Below, one piece after another: positions 52,165-60,823 of a stretch of 64,000 bases of DNA. How positions within the stretch are numbered: the first letter of the stretch is position 1; every line of letters begins with the position of its first letter. The stretch is from QHXM01 sp032160705 (GTDB lineage Bacteria; Acidobacteriota; Blastocatellia; Pyrinomonadales; Pyrinomonadaceae). The position numbers and the translations under genes are program-made. Under the pieces are notes generated by a model. The model saw nothing but the letters and a program-made list of their open reading frames with translations. It was not told where the DNA came from and did not search any database. Location of the stretch: positions 1 to 64,000 of the forward strand of contig JAVHVE010000060.1 in NCBI GenBank assembly GCA_032160705.1, written 5' to 3'.

Positions 52165-53256
52165 TTCCATCAGTGCGATGAATCGCTTGAAGTGGTGCTC
52201 TGCATCGTGTGGGCCGGGCGCGGCCTCCGGGTGGTACTGGACGGAGAAGATGGGAAGTGTGCGATGGCGCATACCCTCTACGCAGTTGTCGTTGAGATTG
52301 ATATGTGTGACTTCGATCTCTGCGGGTAGGCTGTCGGCCTGTACGGCGAAGCCGTGATTGTGCGAGGTGATTTCGATTTTCCCTGTCAGTTGATCTTTCA
52401 CGGGCTGGTTGCCGCCGCGATGACCAAACTGTAGCTTGTAGGTCGTCCCGCCAAACGCGCGCCCCAGAAGTTGATGGCCGAAGCAGATGCCGAACACAGG
52501 CAGGCCGGAATCGGCGACGCGGCGCACTTCCTCTATCACCTTCGTCATCGAAGCCGGGTCGCCCGGCCCGTTTGAAAGATAAATCCCATCGGGCTTCAAG
52601 GCCAGGACTTCTACAGCGGGAGTGTTGGTGGGAACAACCGTCACGCGGCAACCCATCTTCGCCAACTCACGAAGGCTGTTTCGCTTCACGCCGAAATCGT
52701 AGCAGACGACGTGAAAACGCTCTTCACCTTCGGCTGAAATTTCATAAGGCTGCTCACAGGTGACACAGCTTGCCAGTTCCCTGTTCTCCATCATTGGCGA
52801 CTGTCGCGCTTTTTCAACCAGCATCGCTTCATCAAGCTCAACGGTTGAAAGGCACGCCCGCATCGCTCCCTTGTCGCGGATGTGGCGAACCAGGGCGCGC
52901 GTGTCCAAGCCTTCGATGGCGACGATTTTCCAACGCTTCAGGTAAGCATCCAACGTCTCTTCCGCGCGCCAGTTTGATGCCACACGACTCGCTTCCCTCA
53001 CGACGAAGCCTTCAACCCACGGGCGCGAGGATTCCGCGTCCAGACTCGTCACGCCGTAGTTACCGATGAGCGGATACGTCATGCAGACGATCTGCCCGGC
53101 GTAAGACGGATCGGTCAAGACTTCCTGATAGCCGGACATGGATGTATTGAAGACCATCTCGCCGCACGTCTCGCCTTCAGCGCCCCACGAGCGACCGCGA
53201 AAGGCGCGCCCGTCTTCGAGCGCGAGCAATGCAGGTTTGGAATCGTTAAGAGCCAT
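52156..53256 (-). CDS. carA: Carbamoyl-phosphate synthase small (glutaminase) subunit
   Basis: 366 residues. N-domain motifs: MVFNTSMSGYQEVLTDPSYA and GNYGVTSLDAESSRPWVEGF. The class-I amidotransferase triad is complete, with Cys in FGICFGHQLLGRAF and His/Glu in VQYHPEAAPGPHD. It supplies ammonia from glutamine to CarB for arginine and pyrimidine synthesis. carB is not in this window. It begins 2 bases after the TPR-Yip1 gene, suggesting translational coupling. Confidence 0.96.
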   Translation of the reverse strand: MALNDSKPALLALEDGRAFRGRSWGAEGETCGEMVFNTSMSGYQEVLTDPSYAGQIVCMTYPLIGNYGVTSLDAESSRPWVEGFVVREASRVASNWRAEETLDAYLKRWKIVAIEGLDTRALVRHIRDKGAMRACLSTVELDEAMLVEKARQSPMMENRELASCVTCEQPYEISAEGEERFHVVCYDFGVKRNSLRELAKMGCRVTVVPTNTPAVEVLALKPDGIYLSNGPGDPASMTKVIEEVRRVADSGLPVFGICFGHQLLGRAFGGTTYKLQFGHRGGNQPVKDQLTGKIEITSHNHGFAVQADSLPAEIEVTHINLNDNCVEGMRHRTLPIFSVQYHPEAAPGPHDAEHHFKRFIALMEKP

Positions 53257-53258
53257 AT

Positions 53259-54560
53259 CTATGCTTGCGACCTCAAGAACTGTTGTGCTTCGTTGAGCCA
53301 GCGTTTCTCGGTGCGATATTTGTAGGCGGGCGCGGTCTTGACGGCCTCGATGCAGGCTTGCATGGAAGCGGCGGCTTCACGCTGGCGACCCAACCCGGCC
53401 AGAGCACGTCCCATCAGGTATAACCCTTGCGGGTCGAGGTTGCGATTCTCCAGAAAACGTTCGAGAGCTTCGCGCGCGTCTTCAAACTGTCCGGCGGCGA
53501 GGTAGGTTGCTCCGATCTCGCGCCAGATTTCGTGCTGCGCGTGGATTTCATCGCGCTCGACGACCTCTCCGAAATGTTTGATGGCATCGGTGAGTCGCCC
53601 CTGCTCGCGCGCAATCCGTCCCAGTTGATAATGGGAATCCACTTCATCCCGGTCTATCTCGATGGCGCGCTCGAAACGCTGGCGCGCTTCGTCCAGTTCG
53701 CCTCGCTGCTGGTGAATCAAACCGAGGTTATAATGGGCGGAAGCGTCAGCCGGATTGAGCGTCGCGGCTTCCAGATTCTGCTTGAACGAAGCGCGTGCGC
53801 GTTGCCCCTGCGTCACCTCACCGAAATAGCCGCGCAGGAGAATGAAGAGCAGGATGAGCAGGAAGGGCGACCCCATGACCGTCCCGAAGATCGGCATCAG
53901 CACGAGGCTGGCGATGAGCATGATGACGCCGCCTGCGATGACGACGACCATTGAGCGCCAGCCTGCGAGCCTGAATACTTCGCGTACCGCCAGCACAGCC
54001 CAGAAGATGAAGAACGGCAAGAGCAGCATCGCGGCGTAAGTGGCCAACTGCGATTGCGGGTCTGTCAGCATCAACGCCTTCTCCGGCGAGTAGCCGCCCT
54101 GCTGCACGGCCACGTTGAGCTGCTCTTTGAGCTGCGCGAGAACTTTTATCTCGAAGCCTGTCACTCGCGCCAGCACAGCCAGCGGGAGGGCTGCGAGATT
54201 GGCCGCCGCCCAGGCGTAGAAAGTGGTCGAGGCGAGCGGCGCATATTCTTGCCGGATGACCAACCCCAGACTCGCGCGGCGCTCAAACAAATTGGCGATG
54301 AATGCCATCACGGGGACGAGAATGACGGCGATGAAGAGCAGCGGCAGGATAGAGCTAAACAGGATGCTGAAAGTAATGGATGCGCCGTGCAGCACAAATG
54401 CCAGCTTGAGAAATCGCCACTGCGTATAGAAGGCGTAGCCGACGTGCGCCAGCACAGCTATGAGCATCGCAGGCGCGAGCGGAGAGCGGTCACGCACCTC
54501 GCTCATGGCGCGCCGGGGCGCGTAGAACATCATCAACAGAGGCCGCAGCCAGTTCATCAT
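53259..54560 (-). CDS. Yip1-domain membrane protein with TPR tail
   Basis: 433 residues. An N-terminal Yip1-like membrane domain with five or six helices (about residues 25-245) is followed by at least three tetratricopeptide repeats (about 265-400, PADASAHYNLGLIHQQRGEL, EVDSHYQLGRIAREQGRL, LYLMGRALAGLGRQRE). TPRs mediate protein contacts. Located between lepB and carA in one operon (54 and 2 bases spacing); no clear functional link to either. Confidence 0.85.
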   Translation of the reverse strand: MMNWLRPLLMMFYAPRRAMSEVRDRSPLAPAMLIAVLAHVGYAFYTQWRFLKLAFVLHGASITFSILFSSILPLLFIAVILVPVMAFIANLFERRASLGLVIRQEYAPLASTTFYAWAAANLAALPLAVLARVTGFEIKVLAQLKEQLNVAVQQGGYSPEKALMLTDPQSQLATYAAMLLLPFFIFWAVLAVREVFRLAGWRSMVVVIAGGVIMLIASLVLMPIFGTVMGSPFLLILLFILLRGYFGEVTQGQRARASFKQNLEAATLNPADASAHYNLGLIHQQRGELDEARQRFERAIEIDRDEVDSHYQLGRIAREQGRLTDAIKHFGEVVERDEIHAQHEIWREIGATYLAAGQFEDAREALERFLENRNLDPQGLYLMGRALAGLGRQREAAASMQACIEAVKTAPAYKYRTEKRWLNEAQQFLRSQA

Positions 54561-54614
54561 TTCTTCTTCACGAGTTCGCGCTTCAAATATCTATCACGCC
54601 CGTGCGCCCACAGT

Positions 54615-55325
54615 TTATTGCTCATCGTCCGTGTCCGCTGCCCCGTTGCTGTTCGTCGTAGCTGGCGGCGGGACGTTGCTTTCGGATTCATGGGAGATAA
54701 AGCTGGCGCTCCCCAGAGGCCAGTAGCGGAAAAGCGCCTTCCCATAAATATACTTTTCCGGCACGAGTCCCCAGATGCGCGAGTCGCTTGAAGCGTCGCG
54801 GTTGTCGCCCATCACGAAATAGTAATGCGGGTCAACCGTCTTGGGCGGGAGGCTGGCTCGCGAGAGATTTCGTTGCGGGTCGAGGTACGGCTCTTCCAAC
54901 AACTGCTCGCGCCCCTGCGACCTGATGTAAATGCGCCCTTCGCGTATCTCGATTGTTTCGCCGGGCAGACCGATGATGCGCTTGATGTAGCTCTTCGATG
55001 GGTCGTTGGGATACCAGAAGACCACGATGTCGCCGCGCTGGAGCTGCGGCAGCCCGTAATAGATCAGCTTGTTGACGAAAATTCTTTCGCCGTCGTGCAG
55101 GCGCGGCAGCATCGAAGTGCCTTCGACTTTGACGGGCTGAACGACGAAGACGACCAGCAGCGCAGCGAACATCAAAGCGAACAGGAGGTCACGAAGGAGC
55201 AGGCGCGATTCAGCCCAGAGGCTATGACGCGCCACGTCTCGCGCCCTTTGCACCTCAATATCTTTGTCGTCATCGGCGGCGACGCTGCCAAAAAGCGGCG
55301 CGCGGCGTTTCCTGATTCCGAACAT
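54615..55325 (-). CDS. lepB: Signal peptidase I
   Basis: 236 residues. One membrane helix (LLFALMFAALLVVFVVQPV), then the catalytic Ser71 in VEGTSMLPRL and Lys115 in SYIKRIIGLPGE. Box E is FVMGDNRDASSDSRIWG. It cleaves signal peptides of exported proteins at the periplasmic face. The C-terminal 30 residues (ESNVPPPATT onward) are polar and variable. It heads the lepB / TPR-Yip1 / carA transcription unit. An unpaired repeat arm lies just upstream of the ATG. Confidence 0.96.
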   Translation of the reverse strand: MFGIRKRRAPLFGSVAADDDKDIEVQRARDVARHSLWAESRLLLRDLLFALMFAALLVVFVVQPVKVEGTSMLPRLHDGERIFVNKLIYYGLPQLQRGDIVVFWYPNDPSKSYIKRIIGLPGETIEIREGRIYIRSQGREQLLEEPYLDPQRNLSRASLPPKTVDPHYYFVMGDNRDASSDSRIWGLVPEKYIYGKALFRYWPLGSASFISHESESNVPPPATTNSNGAADTDDEQ

Positions 55326-55332
55326 AAGTTAC

Positions 55333-55387
55333 GGCAGAATTCAGCGAAAAGCAGAATACAGAATTCAGAAGCCAGGAGTCAGGAGAA
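55333..55387. repeat. Solitary half-element (CAGAATT/CAGGAGT words)
   Basis: A run of CAGAATT, CAGAATA, CAGAATT, CAGAAGC, CAGGAGT, CAGGAGA heptads with one irregular spacer. I see no complementary arm or loop core downstream; it looks like half of a CAGRAGN element. It lies in the lepB leader, where on the minus strand it reads as CTG-rich units. Confidence 0.8.
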
Positions 55388-55477
55388 AAGCGTTCATCAG
55401 CTACTCATCCCGGCCTCTTTGTTTACTCGTTTGGAGGTTAGCTGCGCGCGGCAAGCTTTGTCAAAGGGAAATAATAA

Positions 55478-55605
55478 GCAGTGGTCAGTAGTCAGTGGCT
55501 AGTGGTCAGTTAAAAGCAAGAAGGCAGTAAAGACACGCTCGTCTCTACTGCCTTCTTGCTTTTACTCTTTTGTCTTTAACTGACCACTGACCACTGACCA
55601 CTGCC
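55478..55605. repeat. Heptamer palindrome element (GTGGTCA words)
   Basis: The outer arms 55478-55511 (AGCAGTGGTCAGTAGTCAGT and onward) and 55577-55605 (AACTGACCACTGACCACTGA and onward) are complementary heptad runs. The inner arms 55512-55534 and 55541-55563 pair over 23 bases with one mismatch. It lies upstream of the HU-gene promoter. Confidence 0.93.
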
Positions 55606-55611
55606 TTTTCC

Positions 55612-55641
55612 TTGACAGTCTTCGCGGCGCATCTCTATCAT
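55612..55641 (+). promoter_or_regulatory. Sigma70-like promoter of the HU-family gene
   Basis: TTGACA (55612-55617), 18 bases, TATCAT (55636-55641). The leader is about 70 bases, with GGGAGG about 11 bases before the GTG start. Confidence 0.65.
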
Positions 55642-55715
55642 CGCTGACGGACAGTGTCCCGCCTGAGACACCACTCGATTCTGAGAGGCATTTGAAAGAG
55701 GGAGGCCGCTAAGCC

Positions 55716-56048
55716 GTGATTAAACTCGACATTGTAAACCGTGTGGCAGATCGCACGGGTGTTCCCAAGATGAAGGCTGAACAGGCTGTGGATGCCCTCT
55801 TTCATTCGATGAAAGAGGCGCTGATGCGCGGCGAGAGAATCGAGCTACGCGGCTTCGGCGTCTTCGTCGTCAAACCGCGCAAGCGCGGCGTGGGACGCAA
55901 CCCGCGCACAGGCGAAGAGGTCGCCATCCCCTCCGGCAAGACCATCCGCTTCAAACCCGGCAAGGAACTGCAAGCGCACGAAGACGGCGCAGCAGGCTCA
56001 AGCCCGGCGAATGACCAGAGCACTCGCCTACCCGACGTAAGCTACTAA
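55716..56048 (+). CDS. HU/IHF-family DNA-binding protein
   Basis: 110 residues with a GTG start at 55716. Typical N-terminal helices (MIKLDIVNRVADRTGVPKMK, AEQAVDALFHSMKEALMRGE), the IELRGFGVFVVKPRKR beta region and the DNA-arm motif GVGRNPRTGEEVAIPSGKT. It bends and compacts DNA. About 16 polar C-terminal residues go beyond the normal 90-95. Stand-alone with its own promoter. Its TAA is followed by a repeat element. Confidence 0.95.
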   Translation: MIKLDIVNRVADRTGVPKMKAEQAVDALFHSMKEALMRGERIELRGFGVFVVKPRKRGVGRNPRTGEEVAIPSGKTIRFKPGKELQAHEDGAAGSSPANDQSTRLPDVSY

Positions 56049-56050
56049 AA

Positions 56051-56135
56051 AGTGGTCAGTGGTCAGTGGCCGGTGGTCAGTTAAAGCAAATGTTTTTGAT
56101 TCTTACTGACCACCGACCACTGGCCACTGACCACT
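56051..56135. repeat. Heptamer palindrome element (GTGGTCA words), second copy
   Basis: The arms 56051-56082 and 56105-56135 pair with two mismatches or swapped units (AGTGGTCAGTGGTCAGTGGC against ACTGACCACCGACCACTGGC). The same words occur at 55478, 600 bases away. The site-2 protease ATG is 6 bases past the right arm. Confidence 0.95.
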
Positions 56136-56141
56136 GCTCTT

Positions 56142-57173
56142 ATGTCAGTCCAAGCTATCCCGCCGTTTGTTGATTCGCCCGTGCCCGATGCACGTCGGAG
56201 GGCTGTGCGTCCGACTGCGCGTGAGTGGAGAAAGCATACCGTCCTTTTTCTCCTGACCGTGTTGACGACCACGTTTGCGGGCATCATGCTCGTCAGTGAA
56301 AGTGTTCCTGAGCCGGTCATGCGCTCGCCCACGGGGCTGCTCGACTACGTTCTCTACATCCCAATTTTTTATGTCAAGGCGGTGGCGGGCTATGCCCTGT
56401 ATGCTGCGGCTCACCCGTCGCTCATCACGCAGGGCGTCATGTTTGCGGGCGCGCTGCTGGCCATCCTGACGGCGCATGAGGCCGGGCACTACATCGCCTG
56501 CCGACGCTACCAGGTGGAAGCGACGCTGCCTTTCTTCATTCCTGCGCCGCCGCTGTTTCTGGCAGGCACGTTCGGCGCGTTCATCAAGATCAAATCGCCC
56601 ATTCCGACGCGCCGCGCGCTTTTTGACATCGGCGTGGCCGGGCCGCTCGCGGGTTTCGTCGTCGCTTTGCCTGTCGCCATCATCGGTCTTCTGACAGCAC
56701 ATCCCGCAACGTTACAACTCGCACCTGAAACGGGGCAGCAAACAATCATCTTCGGCGACCCGCTTCTGCTACAACTCATTGCTCGCGTCGTCGGCTCTGA
56801 CCTCAATATTCAAATTAACCCATTTTTCTTCGCCGCGTGGATTGGGCTGCTCGTGACGGGTCTGAACCTGATGCCTGTCGGCCAACTGGACGGCGGGCAC
56901 GCGACGTATGCGCTTTTCGGTAAGCGCGTGCATGCGTGGCTCGGTCGTGTGGCGTTTGTTGTGATGTCTGCTTTGGCTATCATGGGCTGGGTGTGGTACA
57001 GCAGCCCGAGCGGGTTTCTCTACGCGGTGCTTTTGGCCGTCATTCTCCGCTTACGGCATCCGCAGGTGATGGATGAAAGCGAGCCTCTGGATCGCACGCG
57101 CTTCATCATCGCGCTTCTCACGCTGATTGTCTTCGTTTTGGCGTTCCTGCCGTTTCCCATTAAGATTGCTTAA
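56142..57173 (+). CDS. Site-2 protease family zinc metallopeptidase (M50)
   Basis: 343 residues. HExxH motif in LTAHEAGHYIACRRY and the second metal motif LNLMPVGQLDGGHA (the Asp of LDGG). At least six membrane helices. The ATLPFFIPAPPLFLAGTFGA segment between is characteristic of the cyanobacterial/plant EGY-like branch. It acts in regulated intramembrane proteolysis of an unknown substrate. No Shine-Dalgarno sequence is visible because the repeat arm precedes the ATG. Confidence 0.93.
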   Translation: MSVQAIPPFVDSPVPDARRRAVRPTAREWRKHTVLFLLTVLTTTFAGIMLVSESVPEPVMRSPTGLLDYVLYIPIFYVKAVAGYALYAAAHPSLITQGVMFAGALLAILTAHEAGHYIACRRYQVEATLPFFIPAPPLFLAGTFGAFIKIKSPIPTRRALFDIGVAGPLAGFVVALPVAIIGLLTAHPATLQLAPETGQQTIIFGDPLLLQLIARVVGSDLNIQINPFFFAAWIGLLVTGLNLMPVGQLDGGHATYALFGKRVHAWLGRVAFVVMSALAIMGWVWYSSPSGFLYAVLLAVILRLRHPQVMDESEPLDRTRFIIALLTLIVFVLAFLPFPIKIA

Positions 57174-57176
57174 AAC

Positions 57177-57234
57177 GCTTTGACCGCCAGGCAGCGCAAA
57201 ATGTTGCGCCGCTCGCTGGCGGTCAAAGCTTTTT
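57177..57234 (+). terminator. Intrinsic terminator after the site-2 protease gene
   Basis: A 14-bp outer stem GCTTTGACCGCCAG (57177-57190) with 57216-57229, enclosing a second small stem GCGCAA/TTGCGC. A T-run follows at 57230-57234. Confidence 0.93.
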
Positions 57235-57253
57235 AAGTCGCTTGGCCTTTAAT

Positions 57254-57574
57254 CTAACGCAACGCTGGCGGTGGGCTGGGCGGCATTGGCATGTCCGCAC
57301 GCGGCGCTGGCGGCGGTGGTGGCGGCAGTTTGCCAAACACTCTTCCACGCCCACGGCATCCATGCTCGCGATAGACGGGATAAACAACGTCAGCATCGGA
57401 CATCCCGTCCCAATGTCGATCAGAGCCGTAATGTTGATGCCGGTAATACCGCTCGCCAGAAGAACTCTGGAAAGGATTGAAACCTCCGAGCGCCCACGCG
57501 GCGGTGACACCTATCAGAAACGCGAGCAGCCCGACAGCTAGACGGAGAATGAAACGTCTGATTCCAGTATTCAT
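57254..57574 (-). CDS. Small exported protein with proline-rich tail
   Basis: 106 residues from the ATG at 57574, which has AAGGAAGGA 5-13 bases upstream; the longer frame lacks support. Signal peptide MNTGIRRFILRLAVGLLAFL, a His/Tyr-rich middle (YYRHQHYGSDRHWDG) and a tail with PPPPPPAP and SPPPAL. Homologous proteins unknown to me. It follows the coiled-coil membrane protein gene by 64 bases. Confidence 0.65.
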   Translation of the reverse strand: MNTGIRRFILRLAVGLLAFLIGVTAAWALGGFNPFQSSSGERYYRHQHYGSDRHWDGMSDADVVYPVYREHGCRGRGRVFGKLPPPPPPAPRADMPMPPSPPPALR

Positions 57575-57638
57575 GGTGTCCTTCCTTTCCAAACAATGAT
57601 GCCTGTCCGGGGCATACGGGTTGACCGCAACGTGAAAT

Positions 57639-58616
57639 TTAAATTGAGGCGGCTTCACCGGCTGGCAAGAGTGCACGGATTTCGCGCACGACACGCGCCA
57701 CCTCTTCCTGCCCCGCCAGCGCAATCATAAAGAATTTGTAGCCCTGATAAAAGCACAAAACGCCGTTAGCGAAAAGCCAGATGCCGTCCAGCAAGGGATT
57801 CCCGCCCAGTATCCAGCTAATGGGTGCGCCCGTAATCGCTCCGGGCTGAAGAATCTGTGCCCACATCGCCACGCCCGCCGCGCAACTAAACGCGCCCAGG
57901 AGCGGCGCACCCACGTATTTGACCGCCTTGCGCTCAAACTCGACGCGCTTTCGTTCGGCTTCCGTCAACTCATTATTGGCAACGAGCGTCTCGCGCTCGC
58001 GCAAGTAGCCGTCAAACTTCTCGCCGATTTTGCGCAGGCCGTAAACGGGAAGCGCGGAGTGTGTGAACCAATGCGGGTGCGCGCCCAGGAGCACGGCATC
58101 GAGGCTGGGGAATGACGCGCCCACACGCGCGCCCGCCACGATGGAAAAGGTGACGAAAGCAGCCTTGCCCGGATTCTCCTTGATCCATTCGCGCGCCTTG
58201 AGCACGCCAGCGGTCGAGGCAACTGAGGCGCGTGTGAAGCGCGCCCCGGCGCTCGCAAAGCGCGAAGCGCGCTCATAGTAATGCTTTGCTCCATCGAAAA
58301 CCTGACCGGCTTTGTCTCCGGCTGCCCCGGCTACATGGCGAACGGCTTCACCGGCTTCACGCGCGTGGCGTGCGGCTTCTTCTGCCGCACGGTGTGCGCG
58401 CTCGCGCACTTCATACTCATCATCGAGGCGCTCGGCCTCCGTGCGGACGCGCTCTGCTCCACTGGCCAGAGTCTCCGCCCCGCGACGTGCGGCATCAGAA
58501 GCGGCGCGCGCTCCCTCTTCAACGCGCTCCTTAATCCCGAATCTTTCATCCAACTCGCGCGCCTTGCGCCGCGCCGCCCGCTGCCACTCATCCAGCTTAT
58601 CTTTGTAATCAGACAT
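57639..58616 (-). CDS. Ala-rich amphipathic-helix membrane protein
   Basis: 325 residues from the ATG at 58616, GGGAGG 5 bases upstream. Residues 1-125 are a continuous charged/Ala-rich helix (ARAASDAARRGAETLASGAE, RAHRAAEEAARHAREAGEAV) of apolipoprotein/LEA-like pattern. The second half has two or three hydrophobic segments (KAAFVTFSIVAGARVGASFP, GIWLFANGVLCFYQGYKFFM). It may coat or shape membranes; this is inference only. Confidence 0.75.
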   Translation of the reverse strand: MSDYKDKLDEWQRAARRKARELDERFGIKERVEEGARAASDAARRGAETLASGAERVRTEAERLDDEYEVRERAHRAAEEAARHAREAGEAVRHVAGAAGDKAGQVFDGAKHYYERASRFASAGARFTRASVASTAGVLKAREWIKENPGKAAFVTFSIVAGARVGASFPSLDAVLLGAHPHWFTHSALPVYGLRKIGEKFDGYLRERETLVANNELTEAERKRVEFERKAVKYVGAPLLGAFSCAAGVAMWAQILQPGAITGAPISWILGGNPLLDGIWLFANGVLCFYQGYKFFMIALAGQEEVARVVREIRALLPAGEAASI

Positions 58617-58631
58617 CAATACCTCCCGCGA

Positions 58632-58776
58632 AAGGCAGAATACAGAAGACAGGAGTCAGAAGTCAGAAGGGATAAGGCGGAGAACCGCTGTTACAGATAT
58701 TCTTTTATTCTGGATTCTGACTCCTGAATGCTGCTTTTCCTTCTGTCTCCTGTCTCCTGTCTTCTGTATTCTGCTC
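58632..58776. repeat. Heptamer palindrome element (CAGAAGx words) with shared loop core, compound
   Basis: The left arm 58636-58670 is five CAGRAGN-type heptads. The right side holds two complementary runs (58709-58733 and 58741-58772). The loop carries AGGCGGAGAACCGCT (58675-58689), the core in the opposite orientation to that at 50288. It lies between the minus-strand GGDEF gene and the helical protein. Confidence 0.93.
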
Positions 58777-58781
58777 TTGAG

Positions 58782-59705
58782 CTATACGTCGAGAGTCGGC
58801 TGGCGGTTCGCTTCGATTGGCGTTCCGCGTTCGACGCGGTCGCGGCCTCCGCGCTTGGCTTCGTAGAGCGCAGCGTCCGCCACCGTGACAAGTTCGCGCC
58901 CCGTTGCCGCAGAGAGCGGAAATTCTGCCACGCCGAAACTCGCCGTAATCCTCCCGACGTTTGGAATCTCCATCTCGCTGATTGCGATGCGTAAACGCTC
59001 GGCCACGTCTACGCCGCCCTCGAAATCCGTCTCAGGCAGGATGACGGCAAACTCTTCACCGCCGATGCGCGCGGCCAAATCTATGCCGCGCGTTCCGGCC
59101 TGAAGCGTCAGGGACAGGCGGCGAATAGCTTCATCTCCGGCATCATGCCCGTGAGTGTCGTTGACCTGCTTGAAATTGTCTATGTCCAGGAGGAGGAGAC
59201 AAAAGGGTCGGCTGTAGCGCAGCGTGCGCGACACTTCGCGGTCTAACTGGCGCTCGAAGCGGCGACGGTTGGCCAGCCCCGTCAGGTGATCCGTAAAAGC
59301 CTCTTCTTCGCAGGTATCTAGATAGCGTTTGAAATCGAGCAGGGTGCGCGCACGCGCGAGCAGGAGATCAATATCGGTCGGGTCTGTGATGTAACCGAGC
59401 GCGCCGACTTCAGAGCCGCGCCGCAAATCCTGCGCGTCATTGCGGGCGGCAGTTTGAATGATGATGGGCAGGAACCTGGTCACCGGGTTGGCGCGAATCC
59501 TGCGCGCCAGCTCATAGCCGTCCATCTTCGGCATCATCACGTCTGTGATAATCAGATCGGGCTGAAAGGATTCGACAGCCGCGAGACCCTGTTCGCCGTC
59601 GTTGGCCGTGCGAACTTCGTAGCCCGCCATCTGTAAGGCGACCGTTAACAGCATGCGCTTGTCCGGGTCGTCGTCAACGACTAGAACGCTGAATTTTCCT
59701 ACCAT
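58782..59705 (-). CDS. Response regulator with GGDEF domain (diguanylate cyclase)
   Basis: 307 residues from the ATG at 59705; a GTG at 59717 is an alternative. Receiver domain with VVDDDPDKRM and the acceptor Asp in DLIITDVMMPKMDG. The GGDEF domain has DHLTGLANRRRFERQL, DIDNFKQVNDTHGHDAGDEA and the active-site signature RIGGEEFAVI. The inhibitory I-site RxxD is present just before it (RGID). It makes c-di-GMP in response to a cognate kinase and is feedback-inhibited; a PilZ effector lies 8 kb away. Confidence 0.95.
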   Translation of the reverse strand: MVGKFSVLVVDDDPDKRMLLTVALQMAGYEVRTANDGEQGLAAVESFQPDLIITDVMMPKMDGYELARRIRANPVTRFLPIIIQTAARNDAQDLRRGSEVGALGYITDPTDIDLLLARARTLLDFKRYLDTCEEEAFTDHLTGLANRRRFERQLDREVSRTLRYSRPFCLLLLDIDNFKQVNDTHGHDAGDEAIRRLSLTLQAGTRGIDLAARIGGEEFAVILPETDFEGGVDVAERLRIAISEMEIPNVGRITASFGVAEFPLSAATGRELVTVADAALYEAKRGGRDRVERGTPIEANRQPTLDV

Positions 59706-60019
59706 AAACCGATACACCGCGCGCGCAATGATAGTTCTTGCGTCACTTTGTTCTTCGTGCTAGAGTGTCACTTCTTCAGTTGTTGTCCGTGAACGAGCGT
59801 TTGAAAGCCAACCTTCTTCAAACTCCCCGAACAAGAACTGAAAAATAATTTCACCTCGTACTGACTACCAGAGGGCGAACTCCTTACCAAATTTCTGAAT
59901 TTTACCCGATAACCATCTTTTCCAGTTCGCAACACTCTTGAATAAGGTACGGGAACGAAGGCTGAATGTAAACGCCAGTCCTGCTTTCCACATGAAAATA
60001 TAAGGAACCGCAAACCCCC
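59706..60019. other. Intergenic region between divergent genes
   Basis: 314 bases holding the promoters of the GGDEF and Crp/Fnr genes. An 81-codon minus-strand frame (59768-60013) starts with TTG and has no ribosome site. No convincing promoter pair or operator is visible. Confidence 0.45.
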
Positions 60020-60730
60020 ATGCTACAAAAACGCGCCTGCGACCTGACCCCCGAAGACCGCGCCGAAATCATCCGCCAATCAGATTTTGGCCGCCACCTG
60101 AATGATGACTTGCTGACCCGGCTGGCTGCAAATTCTCTTGCAACTGATTATCGTCGCCGGCGCTTCATCTATCGCTCCGGTGATCCGGCTGACGCGCTCT
60201 ATGTAATCGCGCGTGGCCGTGTGAAGCTGTGCCGTGTTGAAGCAGCGACGGGGCGCGAAGCCGTGATAGACATTTTATCGGCAGGCTCACTTTTCGGAGA
60301 GTCGGCGCTCTACGCGGTCGGGTCGCGCGAAAAATGCGCCGTCGCTTATGAGAATTCGCGTCTGCTGCGAATTGCTGTGGGGGATTTTCAGGGCGGGACA
60401 GCGGAGAACCGCGAGCTTTATGATTACACCTTCCGTCTCATCGGTCAACGTCTGGCTCGCGCCGAGCGGATGGTCGCAGACTTTGCCCTCGACGCTATTC
60501 CCGCACGTCTGGAAAAACTGCTGCTTGAATTCTCCAGACGCTACGGCATCAATGAAACCAACGGCGTCCTCATTGACATTCCGCTACCGCACCGTGAAAT
60601 CGCCTCCATTGTCGGCTCGACGCGCGAGAGCGTGACGGTGCGCTTGAACGCCATGCGCCGCGACGGTATCATTGATTTCGTCAACCGGAAGATTCTTATC
60701 AAGCGTCCCGAATCACTGGCAGCAGCCTGA
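60020..60730 (+). CDS. Crp/Fnr-family transcriptional regulator
   Basis: 236 residues. Cyclic-nucleotide-binding-like barrel (RRRRFIYRSGDPADALYVIA, AGSLFGESALYAV) about residues 25-130, the dimer helix, and a winged HTH (PLPHREIASIVGSTRESVTV, NAMRRDGIIDFVNRKILI) about 155-230. The Fnr iron-sulfur Cys pattern is absent, so oxygen sensing by a cluster is not expected. The GESA loop, RARAE and the full HTH are present. Ligand unknown. Confidence 0.93.
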   Translation: MLQKRACDLTPEDRAEIIRQSDFGRHLNDDLLTRLAANSLATDYRRRRFIYRSGDPADALYVIARGRVKLCRVEAATGREAVIDILSAGSLFGESALYAVGSREKCAVAYENSRLLRIAVGDFQGGTAENRELYDYTFRLIGQRLARAERMVADFALDAIPARLEKLLLEFSRRYGINETNGVLIDIPLPHREIASIVGSTRESVTVRLNAMRRDGIIDFVNRKILIKRPESLAAA

Positions 60731-60735
60731 AGAAT

Positions 60736-60823
60736 GCAAAAGGCAAAATCAAAAATGCAAAATGGAAGACGAAGAGCGAGCTTTTCATCTTCCATTTTGC
60801 ATTTTTGATTTTTAATTTTCCTT
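60736..60823. repeat. Palindromic element (CAAAATx words)
   Basis: The left arm 60736-60770 (GCAAAAGGCAAAATC and onward) and right arm 60788-60823 (TCTTCCATTTTGCATTTTTG and onward) are complementary with a few mismatches; the loop is about 17 bases. The yacG ATG follows the right arm with no gap. Confidence 0.9.

Noticed and set aside
59768..60013. 81-codon minus-strand frame between the GGDEF and Crp/Fnr genes
   Set aside because: TTG start without ribosome site, no recognisable sequence, overlaps the region needed for two divergent promoters.
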